Shown here: positions 1 to 6,245 of the stretch, piece after piece
Position numbering within the stretch: the first letter of the stretch is position 1
Layout of the letters: the number at the start of each line of letters is the position of its first letter
Source: Bacteroidota bacterium
GTDB taxonomy: Bacteria; Bacteroidota; Ignavibacteria; Ignavibacteriales; Ignavibacteriaceae
DNA length: 9,275 nt
Direction of reading: 5' to 3'
Assembly: GCA_024278655.1 (NCBI GenBank)
Contig: JAJRSV010000392.1
Location: 1 to 9,275 of the forward strand
Position numbers and translations under genes: made by a program
The notes under the pieces: generated by a model
What the model was told of the DNA's origin: nothing
Database searches by the model: none
The model's input: only the letters and a program-made list of their open reading frames with translations

Positions 1-841
1 CCACTTCTTTCCGGTGCTTACGCATAAAGTGATCGCCGCCTTCTAACATTACCAAACGAAACGGACGTTTTAACTTGAGCAGATGATACGAAAGGTCTAA
101 CGAATCGTGCGGCAGAACGCGGTTGTCATCTGTTCCGTGGAGGATAAGTAAAGGTGTGTCCTTCGGTAACTTCTCCGGAAATTTTACTATGGAACGTGTC
201 TCGCATTTTTCATTGAAGCTTTCATCGTTGTAGCTGCCTAAAGTTGCTTCGTATAATCTTCGCATAAAAGGACTCTCATCTGAGTTGCATCGTAAATCTG
301 CAATGCCGCCTGTTACGAGCGCACACTTAAATCCGTTTTCCGGATAAGCAGGATGACCGGTTTTTGTTAATGCAAGATATGTCATCATACCGCCGCGGCT
401 CCATCCTTCAATTCCCCATCTTTCTTCATCGGCAAAATCAAATTCCTTTGCGAGCCGTGTTAAGTTAAGGACATCATTTAAATCGCTGCCGCCGAATTCA
501 TCTTCTCCTTCGCCGCCGTCGTTGCCGCGGTACTGCGAAGCAAAAACAACATAACCCCAGCTTGCTATTTGTCCGAACAAACCGCGTGCAGTAAAGTTAT
601 CAATCGCACCGCGGTCACCGAATCCGCCCCTGTTCCAAATTACGCAGGGATACTTTACAGAAGCATCATTCGGATAAGCGATGTAACCTTTTACTTTCAG
701 CCCGTCGCTTAAGTAAGTTATCTTTTCAACAGTTGTATTGTCAATCGCATCCGTTCCCCAGCCGCTTCTTAGCATACGCATTTGCGAATCGTTCAAGACA
801 ACCTTTTCTCTTTTGATTATTTCCGGTTCAATGTAATTCAT
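1..841 (-). CDS. Alpha/beta hydrolase, S9 peptidase/dienelactone hydrolase-like (3' end off the window)
   Basis: I translated the minus strand from an ATG at 841-839; the frame stays open for 280 codons to the left edge, so the C-terminus is missing. Residues about 40-105 give the usual start of an alpha/beta hydrolase (YLSDGLKVKGYIAYP, then PCVIWNRGG with an oxyanion-hole-like RGG, then GYVVFASQYRG). The nucleophile elbow GWSRGG puts Ser148 as catalytic. HGTDDNRV supplies the acid (Asp239 by comparison with S9 enzymes) and EGGDHF supplies His271, so the triad is complete and only a short tail should be missing. This arrangement is typical of the catalytic domain of prolyl-oligopeptidase (S9) or dienelactone-hydrolase-like proteins. 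There is no beta-propeller and no signal peptide, so a cytoplasmic esterase or peptidase is likely. The substrate cannot be told from sequence. It is divergent from the DUF192 gene with only 54 bp between start codons. Confidence 0.85.
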   Translation of the reverse strand, partial: MNYIEPEIIKREKVVLNDSQMRMLRSGWGTDAIDNTTVEKITYLSDGLKVKGYIAYPNDASVKYPCVIWNRGGFGDRGAIDNFTARGLFGQIASWGYVVFASQYRGNDGGEGEDEFGGSDLNDVLNLTRLAKEFDFADEERWGIEGWSRGGMMTYLALTKTGHPAYPENGFKCALVTGGIADLRCNSDESPFMRRLYEATLGSYNDESFNEKCETRSIVKFPEKLPKDTPLLILHGTDDNRVLPHDSLDLSYHLLKLKRPFRLVMLEGGDHFMRKHRKEV

Positions 842-861
842 AAAATTATCTGTCGTTTGGT

Positions 862-869
862 TATATTTG
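862..869 (+). promoter_or_regulatory. Possible Bacteroidota-type -7 element (TATATTTG) for the DUF192 gene
   Basis: TATATTTG fits the TAnnTTTG consensus of the primary sigma factor in Bacteroidota and lies 26 bp upstream of the ATG at 896. I see no matching -33 TTG at the right distance (the TTTG at 856-859 is too close), so this is only a candidate. It lies in the 54-bp gap shared with the divergent hydrolase gene. Confidence 0.3.
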
Positions 870-895
870 TTTTTTGTAAATTAAAAAATTTAGTG

Positions 896-1459
896 ATGGC
901 ACAAAAGAAAAGAAAAAAAACTACCGATACAAAAAAATCCAAACAGGGTTTTACACAGAAGAGAAAAATGCAAATAGTTGTAGTATCGGTATTGCTGATT
1001 GTTGCTGCATTTTTCGTAATTAAAAACATAACTAGGCATACACCCGAAGTGGAATATTATCATTTTACCAAAGAAGGAGAACTTACTTTTTCCGATAGTC
1101 TGGGAAATTTAAAAGTTAAAATCGATATTGAAATTGCCGACAACGATTTCGAAAGACAATTAGGTTTGATGAACAGAAAATCGATGAAAGAAAATCAGGG
1201 TATGCTGTTTATCTTTCCGTTCGAGAGGATGCAATCGTTCTGGATGCGCAACACGTTGATTTCACTCGATATGATATTTGTAAACAAAGACAAAAAAATT
1301 GTAACAATTCATAAATACACCAAAGTGCTTTCAGACCAAAGCTATCCGTCGTCTGAACCTGCTAAGTATGTTGTGGAGGTGAATGCGGGTTTTACGGACA
1401 AGTATAATATACAGGTGGGAGACAGGATTGATTGGATGGGAACAAAACTTTCTTACTGA
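896..1459 (+). CDS. DUF192 family protein with N-terminal membrane anchor
   Basis: This 187-aa protein has a Lys/Arg-rich cytoplasmic start (residues 1-25), one transmembrane segment (about 26-43, MQIVVVSVLLIVAAFFVI) and a DUF192 domain from about 73 to 180. The family hallmarks are present: GLMNR (90-94), GML.IFPF (102-109), FWMRNT (115-120) followed by LDMIF, and a late VVEVNAGF...VGDRI. DUF192 is a small beta-barrel domain of unsettled function, usually exported or membrane-anchored; here the domain should face the periplasm. I chose the ATG at 896. The same frame is open further upstream to 782, but that extension would overlap the start of the divergent hydrolase gene, and the 896 start gives a normal anchor. 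There is no Shine-Dalgarno site. Its stop overlaps the end of the convergent gmhA gene by 7 nt. Confidence 0.85.
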   Translation: MAQKKRKKTTDTKKSKQGFTQKRKMQIVVVSVLLIVAAFFVIKNITRHTPEVEYYHFTKEGELTFSDSLGNLKVKIDIEIADNDFERQLGLMNRKSMKENQGMLFIFPFERMQSFWMRNTLISLDMIFVNKDKKIVTIHKYTKVLSDQSYPSSEPAKYVVEVNAGFTDKYNIQVGDRIDWMGTKLSY

Positions 1460-2040
1460 TTGCCGTAAAGTTCTTCTTCTACAATCTCGCACACTATGTG
1501 CGCAACGGTTATATGTCCTTCCTGTATCCTTTGCACATTCGATGAAGGAATGATTACGGGCAGGTCAACAATATCTTTCATTTTACCGCCGTTGCCTCCG
1601 AGAAAGCCGATTACCTTCATCCCTTTTTCTTTTGCTTTGTTAACTGCACGAATTACATTTTCGGAATTGCCGCTCGTTGAGATTGCCCAAAGCACATCAC
1701 CTTTATTACCTAAACCTTCAACGCTTCTTGCAAAAACATTTTCGAAACCTATATCGTTTCCTCCGGCAGTTAAGTTCGATGAGTCGGTTGTTAAAGCAAT
1801 TGCAGGTAAAGCAGGTCGGTTTATATGATGACTTAAACGGATAACCAATTCGGTTGCGATGTGCTGGCAGTCGGCAGCGCTTCCGCCGTTGCCGCATAAC
1901 AGCAGCTTGTTCCCGTTTCCGAATGCATCGGCAAGTAAATCGGCAGCTTTAAGAATTTCCTCTTTGCATTCGGTTTCAATTTTAAGTTTTGTTTCGGAAC
2001 TTTCTTTAAGCGAATTGGTAATGAATTTTTCTTTATCCAT
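1453..2040 (-). CDS. gmhA: D-sedoheptulose 7-phosphate isomerase (SIS domain)
   Basis: This 195-aa SIS-domain protein matches GmhA in length and in key residues. GmhA converts sedoheptulose 7-phosphate to D-glycero-D-manno-heptose 7-phosphate, the first step toward ADP- or GDP-heptose for LPS core, capsule or S-layer glycans. The sequence shows CGNGGSAADCQH (49-60), STSGNS phosphate-binding loop (121-126), and RIQEGHITVAHI (171-182). His60, Glu64, Gln173 and His181 fall within one residue of the metal/catalytic His61, Glu65, Gln172 and His180 of E. coli GmhA. A DiaA-like SIS protein is the main alternative, but the conserved metal-site residues favour the isomerase. The gene lies 74 bp downstream of the GGGPS-like gene on the same strand, so the two may be cotranscribed. 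No other heptose genes (gmhB, hldE) are in view. Confidence 0.88.
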   Translation of the reverse strand: MDKEKFITNSLKESSETKLKIETECKEEILKAADLLADAFGNGNKLLLCGNGGSAADCQHIATELVIRLSHHINRPALPAIALTTDSSNLTAGGNDIGFENVFARSVEGLGNKGDVLWAISTSGNSENVIRAVNKAKEKGMKVIGFLGGNGGKMKDIVDLPVIIPSSNVQRIQEGHITVAHIVCEIVEEELYGNQ

Positions 2041-2114
2041 ATTTTTGATTTCTTATTAATCTGCCGGTGTAAAATTAAAAAAGTGAAATTTATAAAGCAG
2101 AGCGGTAATTAAAA

Positions 2115-2873
2115 CTATACCTCTATAATATCTTTAAAGTGAACGGCATTGGCAAACTCTCTTACCAAATCCCAGTTGTTCTCATCTTCGAAGAAGTTAC
2201 CGGTTACAATTATGTTTGCCCCGCTGTCAACCTTTTCCCTTGCAACTAACGGCGAACGGATTCCTCCGCCGACGATTACGGGAACCGTGCATGTTTCGCT
2301 TACGGCTTTTATCATTTCATCGGGCACCGGCATATCTGCTCCGCTGCCTGCTTCAAGATAAATTAATTTCATTCCGAGATATTCCGCAGCTAATGCCGTG
2401 GCGGCTGCAATTTCCGGTTTGGTGCGCGGGACGGGCATGCTTCCGCTCATGTAAACTGCTGTGGTTGTAACACCGCTCTCAACAAGTATATATGCTGTCG
2501 ATATCGGTTCAATGCCGGCTTTCTTTATCATCGGCGAGGCAATTACATGTTTGCCGATTAAATGATCGGCATTCCGTCCGCTTACAACCGAAAGAAAAAG
2601 TATCGCATCGGCTGCCGGAGAAATCTGATTAATGCTGCCGGGAAAAATAATTGCAGGCAAGTTCGTGTTCTGCTTTACCTGTTCGATTAAGGATTCGAAG
2701 TTGCTGCTCATCATCAAGCTGCCGCCTATTAAAAATCCGTCAACACCGGACTTCTCGCAATGCTTAAGGAAAGCGGCTGCTTTATCCTCCTGCAGTTTGT
2801 CCGGATCGAGCAGCACAAGGTAAGCTGCGCCTTTTTTCTCTATAGTATTTAAAAGATGAGTATATGTTTTCAT
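2115..2873 (-). CDS. Geranylgeranylglyceryl phosphate synthase family protein (bacterial GGGPS, PcrB-like)
   Basis: This 252-aa TIM-barrel enzyme belongs to the GGGPS/PcrB family, which joins a polyprenyl diphosphate to sn-glycerol 1-phosphate through an ether bond. In archaea this is the first committed step of membrane lipid synthesis. Family motifs appear in order: LLDPDK (21-26), IGGS (49-52), IIFPGS (75-80), LSVVSGRN (94-101), IYLEAGSGA (171-179), IVGGGIRS (200-207) and IVTGNFFE (222-229). The GGGIR and TGN motifs are the glycerol-phosphate binding loops. The length and the SVVSGRN/YLEAGSGA signature suit the GGGPS group found in archaea and in Bacteroidota-related bacteria. Chain length of the prenyl substrate cannot be read reliably here. 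It is the first gene of a probable two-gene unit with gmhA. There is no Shine-Dalgarno site upstream of the ATG. HisA, HisF and TrpC share the fold but not these motifs. Confidence 0.9.
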   Translation of the reverse strand: MKTYTHLLNTIEKKGAAYLVLLDPDKLQEDKAAAFLKHCEKSGVDGFLIGGSLMMSSNFESLIEQVKQNTNLPAIIFPGSINQISPAADAILFLSVVSGRNADHLIGKHVIASPMIKKAGIEPISTAYILVESGVTTTAVYMSGSMPVPRTKPEIAAATALAAEYLGMKLIYLEAGSGADMPVPDEMIKAVSETCTVPVIVGGGIRSPLVAREKVDSGANIIVTGNFFEDENNWDLVREFANAVHFKDIIEV

Positions 2874-2915
2874 CTGTTTGCATTTTTTATATTGGTCTGA
2901 TGGAACTCATCCCAT

Positions 2916-2979
2916 ATAACAGGACTCGTTTCATAACAGGTAATAATTGTTTTGAAATATAGGAAATTTGGATAACAGA
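2916..2979. repeat. Three ATAACAG direct repeats in the GGGPS/arsC divergent spacer
   Basis: ATAACAGG occurs at 2916-2923 and 2933-2940, and ATAACAGA at 2972-2979, all in the same orientation. They lie in the 207-bp spacer between two divergent genes, close to the GGGPS start. They could be protein-binding sites for a regulator, or chance in A/T-rich DNA. The rest of the spacer shows nothing I recognise except the arsC ribosome binding site. Confidence 0.3.
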
Positions 2980-3069
2980 AAAAAGAAACGACAGATAATA
3001 AGCATCAATTACAGGAAAATTATTTTTAATTTATATACTACTAAAGAAAATTTTATTCGGAAAAAGCAT

Positions 3070-3074
3070 AGGAG
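3070..3074 (+). promoter_or_regulatory. Ribosome binding site AGGAG for the ArsC-family gene
   Basis: AGGAG ends 6 nt before the ATG at 3081, a classical Shine-Dalgarno arrangement. It fixes the start and is worth noting because most genes in this window lack one. Confidence 0.65.
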
Positions 3075-3080
3075 CAAGCA

Positions 3081-3431
3081 ATGGCAAAAATAATTGTTTA
3101 TCATAAACCAACCTGTACAACGAGCAGAAAAGTTATTAAAGCACTTACGGAAAAGGGAGTCGATTTCGAGAAGGTTAATTATTATGAAACACCCTTCACC
3201 AAAACAAAGCTGAATGATTTGCTGAAAAGAATGAAAAAGAAACCTTCGGACATTTTAAGGAAGAAGGATAAAATTTATAAAGAGCTCGATTTTAAAAATA
3301 AAAAGTACACCGAAAAACAAATTCTGGATTTGATGATTAAACATCCCGACCTGATAGAAAGACCGATTGTTCAGAAAGGTGCAAAGGTTATTCTGGCGCG
3401 TCCGCCCGAAACGGTTAATGAAATTATTTAA
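3081..3431 (+). CDS. arsC: ArsC-family arsenate reductase (glutaredoxin-type) or Spx/ArsC-like oxidoreductase
   Basis: This 116-aa thioredoxin-fold protein is colinear with glutaredoxin-dependent ArsC, which reduces arsenate to arsenite in the cytoplasm. The active-site Cys12 sits in KPTCTTSRK (9-17). Arg60, Arg94 (in ERPIV) and Arg107 (in ARPPE) lie at the same positions as the three arsenate-binding arginines of the plasmid R773 enzyme. The single Cys without a CxxC separates it from typical Spx proteins. It stands alone: no arsR, acr3 or arsB lies beside it, and the family also contains chromosomal members not tied to arsenic, so the in vivo substrate is uncertain. It is shorter than the roughly 140-aa R773 protein because it ends soon after Arg107. 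It is divergent from GGGPS and converges on ppk2, ending just before a large palindrome. Confidence 0.8.
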   Translation: MAKIIVYHKPTCTTSRKVIKALTEKGVDFEKVNYYETPFTKTKLNDLLKRMKKKPSDILRKKDKIYKELDFKNKKYTEKQILDLMIKHPDLIERPIVQKGAKVILARPPETVNEII

Positions 3432-3444
3432 CAATTAGCCGGAA

Positions 3445-3530
3445 GTGATTACCCTCATCAAAAAATCGTCTCCCGCCCCCCTCGGGTTAGGAAGGGGGCT
3501 TTGGTGGGAGACTTAAGGGTGAGGGCTCAC
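3445..3530. terminator. GC-rich palindromic element, probable bidirectional terminator between arsC and ppk2
   Basis: Nested inverted repeats fill the gap between two convergent genes. The main stem is GTCTCCC (3468-3474) with GGGAGAC (3506-3512), enclosing CCCCCT (3477-3482) with AGGGGG (3493-3498). Outside it lie CCCTCA (3452-3457) with TGAGGG (3520-3525) and GTGA (3445-3448) with TCAC (3527-3530). An A-run precedes the stem on the plus strand, which reads as a U-run after the stem on the minus strand, as expected for a terminator of ppk2. Its right end TTAAGGGTGAGG recurs in the palindrome inside the esterase gene at 5967-5978, so this is a copy of a dispersed repeat as well as a likely terminator. 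Confidence 0.65.
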
Positions 3531-3544
3531 AATATATAAGATTA

Positions 3545-4408
3545 TTAGCTTTCTTGCAACAATAATACTTTAGCCCTTTTCAATTCTGCCAATTGTTTTT
3601 TGTTAAGCTTCGGAAAATCCGGCTTCAGTTTTTGCATGGCTTCAACAATAATTTCGGAAACCACTAATCGCGTAAACCATTTTTTATCTGCCGGAATAAT
3701 AAACCACGGTGCATAAGATTTGCTTGTTGCAGAGATTGCTTCCTGATACGCCTTCTGATAATCGTTCCAGTAAGCACGTTCCTTTATATCGGCTTCCGAA
3801 AATTTCCAGTTCTTTGCCGGGTTCTCTATTCTTTTTAAGAACCGTTTTTTCTGTTCTTCTTTCGATACGTGCAAAAAGAATTTGATTACATTGGTTCCGT
3901 TTTCGTAAAGATGTTTTTCGAAGTTGTTTATTTGCCTGTAACGTTGCTGCCAGATGTTGTTGTTAATTAATTTATCCGGAAGCTTCTGATACTTAATCAA
4001 ATCGTGCACACGTACGATTAAAACCTCTTCGTAGTGAGAACGGTTGAATATTCCGATGTTTCCTCTTTCGGGTAAAGCTTTGTTTATACGCCACAGGTAA
4101 TCGTGCTGCAAATCGGTTTGCGAGGGCTGCTTAAAGCTGTACACCTGCGTTCCCTGCGGATTGAGTCCGCTCATTACATGCTTAATTGTGCCGTCTTTGC
4201 CGGCAGCATCCATCGCCTGAAAAACAATGAGCAGTGAATACTTGTCCTGCGCATAAAGCTTTGCCTGAAGCTCAGCCATTTTCTTTATGTTCTCTTTAAG
4301 TTTGGCTGCAGCTTCTTTCTTCGATTTGTATTTGCCCGTATCCGAAGTGCTTATCTTCGAAAGCTCAACCTTTGTATTTGGCATAACCCTGAATTGATTG
4401 TAGTTCAT
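3545..4408 (-). CDS. ppk2: PPK2 family polyphosphate:nucleotide phosphotransferase
   Basis: This 287-aa single-domain PPK2 protein transfers phosphate between inorganic polyphosphate and nucleotides in the cytoplasm. The Walker A motif AMDAAGKDGTIKHVM spans 65-79 and is followed by SGLNPQGTQVYSFKQP. The Walker B-like segment is GIFNRSHYEEVLIVRVH (119-135). The lid region with KNWKFSEADIKERAYWNDY is at 199-217. The IFNRSHYE and GLNPQG signatures fit the one-domain polyphosphate:nucleotide phosphotransferase group (often called PPK2 class III, acting on AMP and/or ADP) rather than two-domain AMP-only enzymes; the nucleotide preference is inferred. The ATG at 4408 is supported by GGAG on the minus strand at 4418-4415, 6 nt upstream. 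It converges on arsC and is divergent from the secreted esterase. No ppk1 or ppx is nearby. Confidence 0.92.
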   Translation of the reverse strand: MNYNQFRVMPNTKVELSKISTSDTGKYKSKKEAAAKLKENIKKMAELQAKLYAQDKYSLLIVFQAMDAAGKDGTIKHVMSGLNPQGTQVYSFKQPSQTDLQHDYLWRINKALPERGNIGIFNRSHYEEVLIVRVHDLIKYQKLPDKLINNNIWQQRYRQINNFEKHLYENGTNVIKFFLHVSKEEQKKRFLKRIENPAKNWKFSEADIKERAYWNDYQKAYQEAISATSKSYAPWFIIPADKKWFTRLVVSEIIVEAMQKLKPDFPKLNKKQLAELKRAKVLLLQES

Positions 4409-4559
4409 TTATAACTCCGGTGGTTAATTTTAATTTTTCTATATTTCAGATTATTATTTTAATATGAAATTATTAAATCGGGTGACGGTAACCAAATTAA
4501 AAAATACAGAACGGTTATTGTAGTACCCTAAATACCGAATCTATTACGGAAAAACCGGC

Positions 4560-4563
4560 AGGA
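4560..4563 (+). promoter_or_regulatory. Ribosome binding site AGGA for the secreted esterase
   Basis: AGGA lies 8 nt before the ATG at 4572 and agrees with the start that gives a clean signal peptide. The remaining divergent spacer (4409-4559) has no promoter I can call with confidence. Confidence 0.5.
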
Positions 4564-4571
4564 TAAATTTC

Positions 4572-6161
4572 ATGAAAAAACAAATTTTCATTTCACTATT
4601 CATCTTTACGCAAATAACTTTTTCACAAACTCAGTTCCAGGAATTTTTAGACCGCGTCAACTCCATAAGCGATTCAACCGGAAAAGCAGCGGTAATAGAC
4701 AGCTTTATGAATGTTGCACGACAGCAGGGAATTCCTTTTGTGGAAAATAACACAGCAAACTTTATTTATCGCGGGACGCCAAACACGATAAGTATTGCAG
4801 GTGATTTTAACGGATGGAATCCTTCGGTGAATTTTATGTCGAATTTAAGTCAAACAGACTTTTGGTATTTATCCAAAAGTTTTGAGATGAATGCAAGGTT
4901 GGATTACAAGTTTGTACTGAACGGAAACAACTGGATACTTGATCCTGAAAATCCCAACACAATTCTCGGCGGTTTCGGTCCAAACAGCGAGCTTGCAATG
5001 CCTGAATACGTTCAACCGTGGGAAATAGAATTCAACCCGGATATACAGCATGGCACGGTTGAAACAACTTCAATTTTCAGTAATCATCTTAATGCAACGT
5101 ATCAGTTAAAAATTTATCTGCCGCCGGGTTATAATGGAAACGGCGAGGAAAAATATCCTTCGGTTTATTTTCAGGATGGATTTGAATATATAACACTCGG
5201 CAGTGCTGTAAACGTTTTGGATAATCTTATCGACAGCAATAAGATACAACCGGTAGTTGCCGTGTTCGTAAAACCGAATAACAGGAACGAAGAATATGCC
5301 GGAAGTAAGCGTGTTCAATACAGGTTGTTCTTTGCCGAAGAACTCGTCCCTTTTATCGACAGCTTATATAAAACAATTAACAACCCTTTACAACGATTGG
5401 TTATCGGCGATTCGTTCGGCGGAAACATCTCTGCGCTGATTGCTTACAATCATCCGGAGCTGTTCGGTTTGTGCGGACTTCACTCAGGCGCATTCTGGCA
5501 GAACAATTTCGAAACTTATAATCTTATTGTAAACGGCGAAGTTAAAAACATAAAATGGTCTTCTGTTTGGGGAAGCTATGAATCTCTTCAAACCAATCTG
5601 CGCAATTTCCGTGATTCGCTTTTATCAAAAGGTTATCAGTTAGATTGGCTGGAATTACCCGAAGGACACAGTTGGGGTTTGTGGCGCGCAACCATTGATG
5701 TTATTCTTCAGTATTTTTTCCCTGCATCACCATCGGGAGTAGAGGAAACTGGTTTTTTGATTCCAAAAGATTTTAAGCTATATCAGAATTATCCGAATCC
5801 ATTCAATCCAAGCACAAGAATAAGATTCAAAATCCCGCCTTTTGTAAAGTGGGTGTCACCCCAAGGGGGTGACGGAGGATTAACGGGGTTTTCCTCTTCC
5901 GAAAAGACCTCACCCTATGTCCCTCTCCCCCGCAAGCGGGATTTTCAACTTACCAAGGAGAGGGATTTAAGGGTGAGGTTGACGACGCTGAAAGTGTACG
6001 ATGTGCTTGGAAAAGAAGTAGCTACTTTAGTAAATAAAGAGCTGCAGGCGGGAGAATATGAAGTGGAGTTCAATGCTGCTAACTTACCGAGCAGTGTTTA
6101 TTTCTATCAATTAAAAGCGGGACGGTTCAGCCAAACGAAAAAGATGTTATTGCTTCGATGA
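4572..6161 (+). CDS. Secreted CBM48-like/esterase (Fes/CE1-type) with C-terminal Por-type sorting domain
   Basis: This 529-aa exported hydrolase has four parts. A signal peptide covers residues 1-19 (MKKQIFISLFIFTQITFSQ). An N-terminal E-set/CBM48-like domain (about 58-145) carries SIAGDFNGWNP and LDYKFVLNG. An esterase-D/enterochelin-esterase-like alpha/beta hydrolase (about 160-385) has nucleophile Ser281 in GDSFGG, probable acid Glu337 in WGSYES and His366 in PEGHSWGLW. A type IX secretion-type sorting domain (about 404-529) has YQNYPNPFNPST and LKVYDVLGKEVATLVN and ends in KKMLLLR. CBM48 plus this esterase fold is seen in CE1 carbohydrate esterases of Bacteroidota, so deacylation of plant polysaccharide is a reasonable guess; siderophore or other ester cleavage is possible. 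Unusually, residues about 420-470 are encoded by two palindromic DNA elements (5831-5881 and 5907-5979) inserted in frame between the first strands of the sorting domain. Confidence 0.88.
   Translation: MKKQIFISLFIFTQITFSQTQFQEFLDRVNSISDSTGKAAVIDSFMNVARQQGIPFVENNTANFIYRGTPNTISIAGDFNGWNPSVNFMSNLSQTDFWYLSKSFEMNARLDYKFVLNGNNWILDPENPNTILGGFGPNSELAMPEYVQPWEIEFNPDIQHGTVETTSIFSNHLNATYQLKIYLPPGYNGNGEEKYPSVYFQDGFEYITLGSAVNVLDNLIDSNKIQPVVAVFVKPNNRNEEYAGSKRVQYRLFFAEELVPFIDSLYKTINNPLQRLVIGDSFGGNISALIAYNHPELFGLCGLHSGAFWQNNFETYNLIVNGEVKNIKWSSVWGSYESLQTNLRNFRDSLLSKGYQLDWLELPEGHSWGLWRATIDVILQYFFPASPSGVEETGFLIPKDFKLYQNYPNPFNPSTRIRFKIPPFVKWVSPQGGDGGLTGFSSSEKTSPYVPLPRKRDFQLTKERDLRVRLTTLKVYDVLGKEVATLVNKELQAGEYEVEFNAANLPSSVYFYQLKAGRFSQTKKMLLLR
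5831..5881. repeat. In-frame palindromic element 1 inside the esterase sorting domain
   Basis: GTCACCCC (5855-5862) and GGGGTGAC (5866-5873) form an 8-bp perfect stem with a 3-nt loop. Outer bases AATCC (5831-5835) and GGATT (5877-5881) also pair. The 51-bp unit is a multiple of three and is read as IPPFVKWVSPQGGDGGL, a segment unlike normal sorting-domain sequence. The exact borders are estimated from pairing only. Confidence 0.6.
5907..5979. repeat. In-frame palindromic element 2 inside the esterase sorting domain
   Basis: There are three nested stems. ACCTCACCCT (5907-5916) pairs perfectly with AGGGTGAGGT (5970-5979), CCCTCTCC (5921-5928) with GGAGAGGG (5957-5964), and CCCGC (5929-5933) with GCGGG (5936-5940). 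The reading frame passes through it as TSPYVPLPRKRD and onward to RVRLTT. Its right end shares TTAAGGGTGAGG with the palindrome at 3445-3530, so both belong to one dispersed family. Confidence 0.75.
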
Positions 6162-6196
6162 ACAAAGAATCTTTTCTCTTACCTTTTCCTTTTAAA

Positions 6197-6213
6197 AAAG
6201 ATAAACTATCTTT
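6197..6213 (+). terminator. Weak A/T-rich hairpin after the esterase gene
   Basis: AAAGATA (6197-6203) pairs with TATCTTT (6207-6213) around a 3-nt loop, followed by ATAAAAAATTTTT. It lies 35 bp after the esterase stop and 32 bp before the next start. The stem has only one G-C pair, so it may be a weak terminator or chance pairing. Confidence 0.25.
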
Positions 6214-6245
6214 ATAAAAAATTTTTAACAACTTTATGAACGATT

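Noticed and set aside
782..895. Upstream extension of the DUF192 frame to 782
   Set aside because: It would overlap the start of the divergent hydrolase by 60 nt and adds an atypical hydrophobic stretch; the ATG at 896 gives a normal basic tail plus single membrane anchor.
1496..1828. Plus-strand open frame of 110 codons across gmhA
   Set aside because: It is antisense to a well-supported gmhA and its translation shows no family motif.
2115..2873. HisA/HisF or indole-glycerol-phosphate synthase
   Set aside because: The fold is shared, but LLDPDK, SVVSGRN and YLEAGSGA are specific to the GGGPS/PcrB family and no his or trp genes are nearby.
4481..4493. Near-palindrome GGTGACGGTAACC in the ppk2/esterase spacer as an operator
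   Set aside because: Only five of six pairs match, there is no repeat of it and no clear promoter around it.
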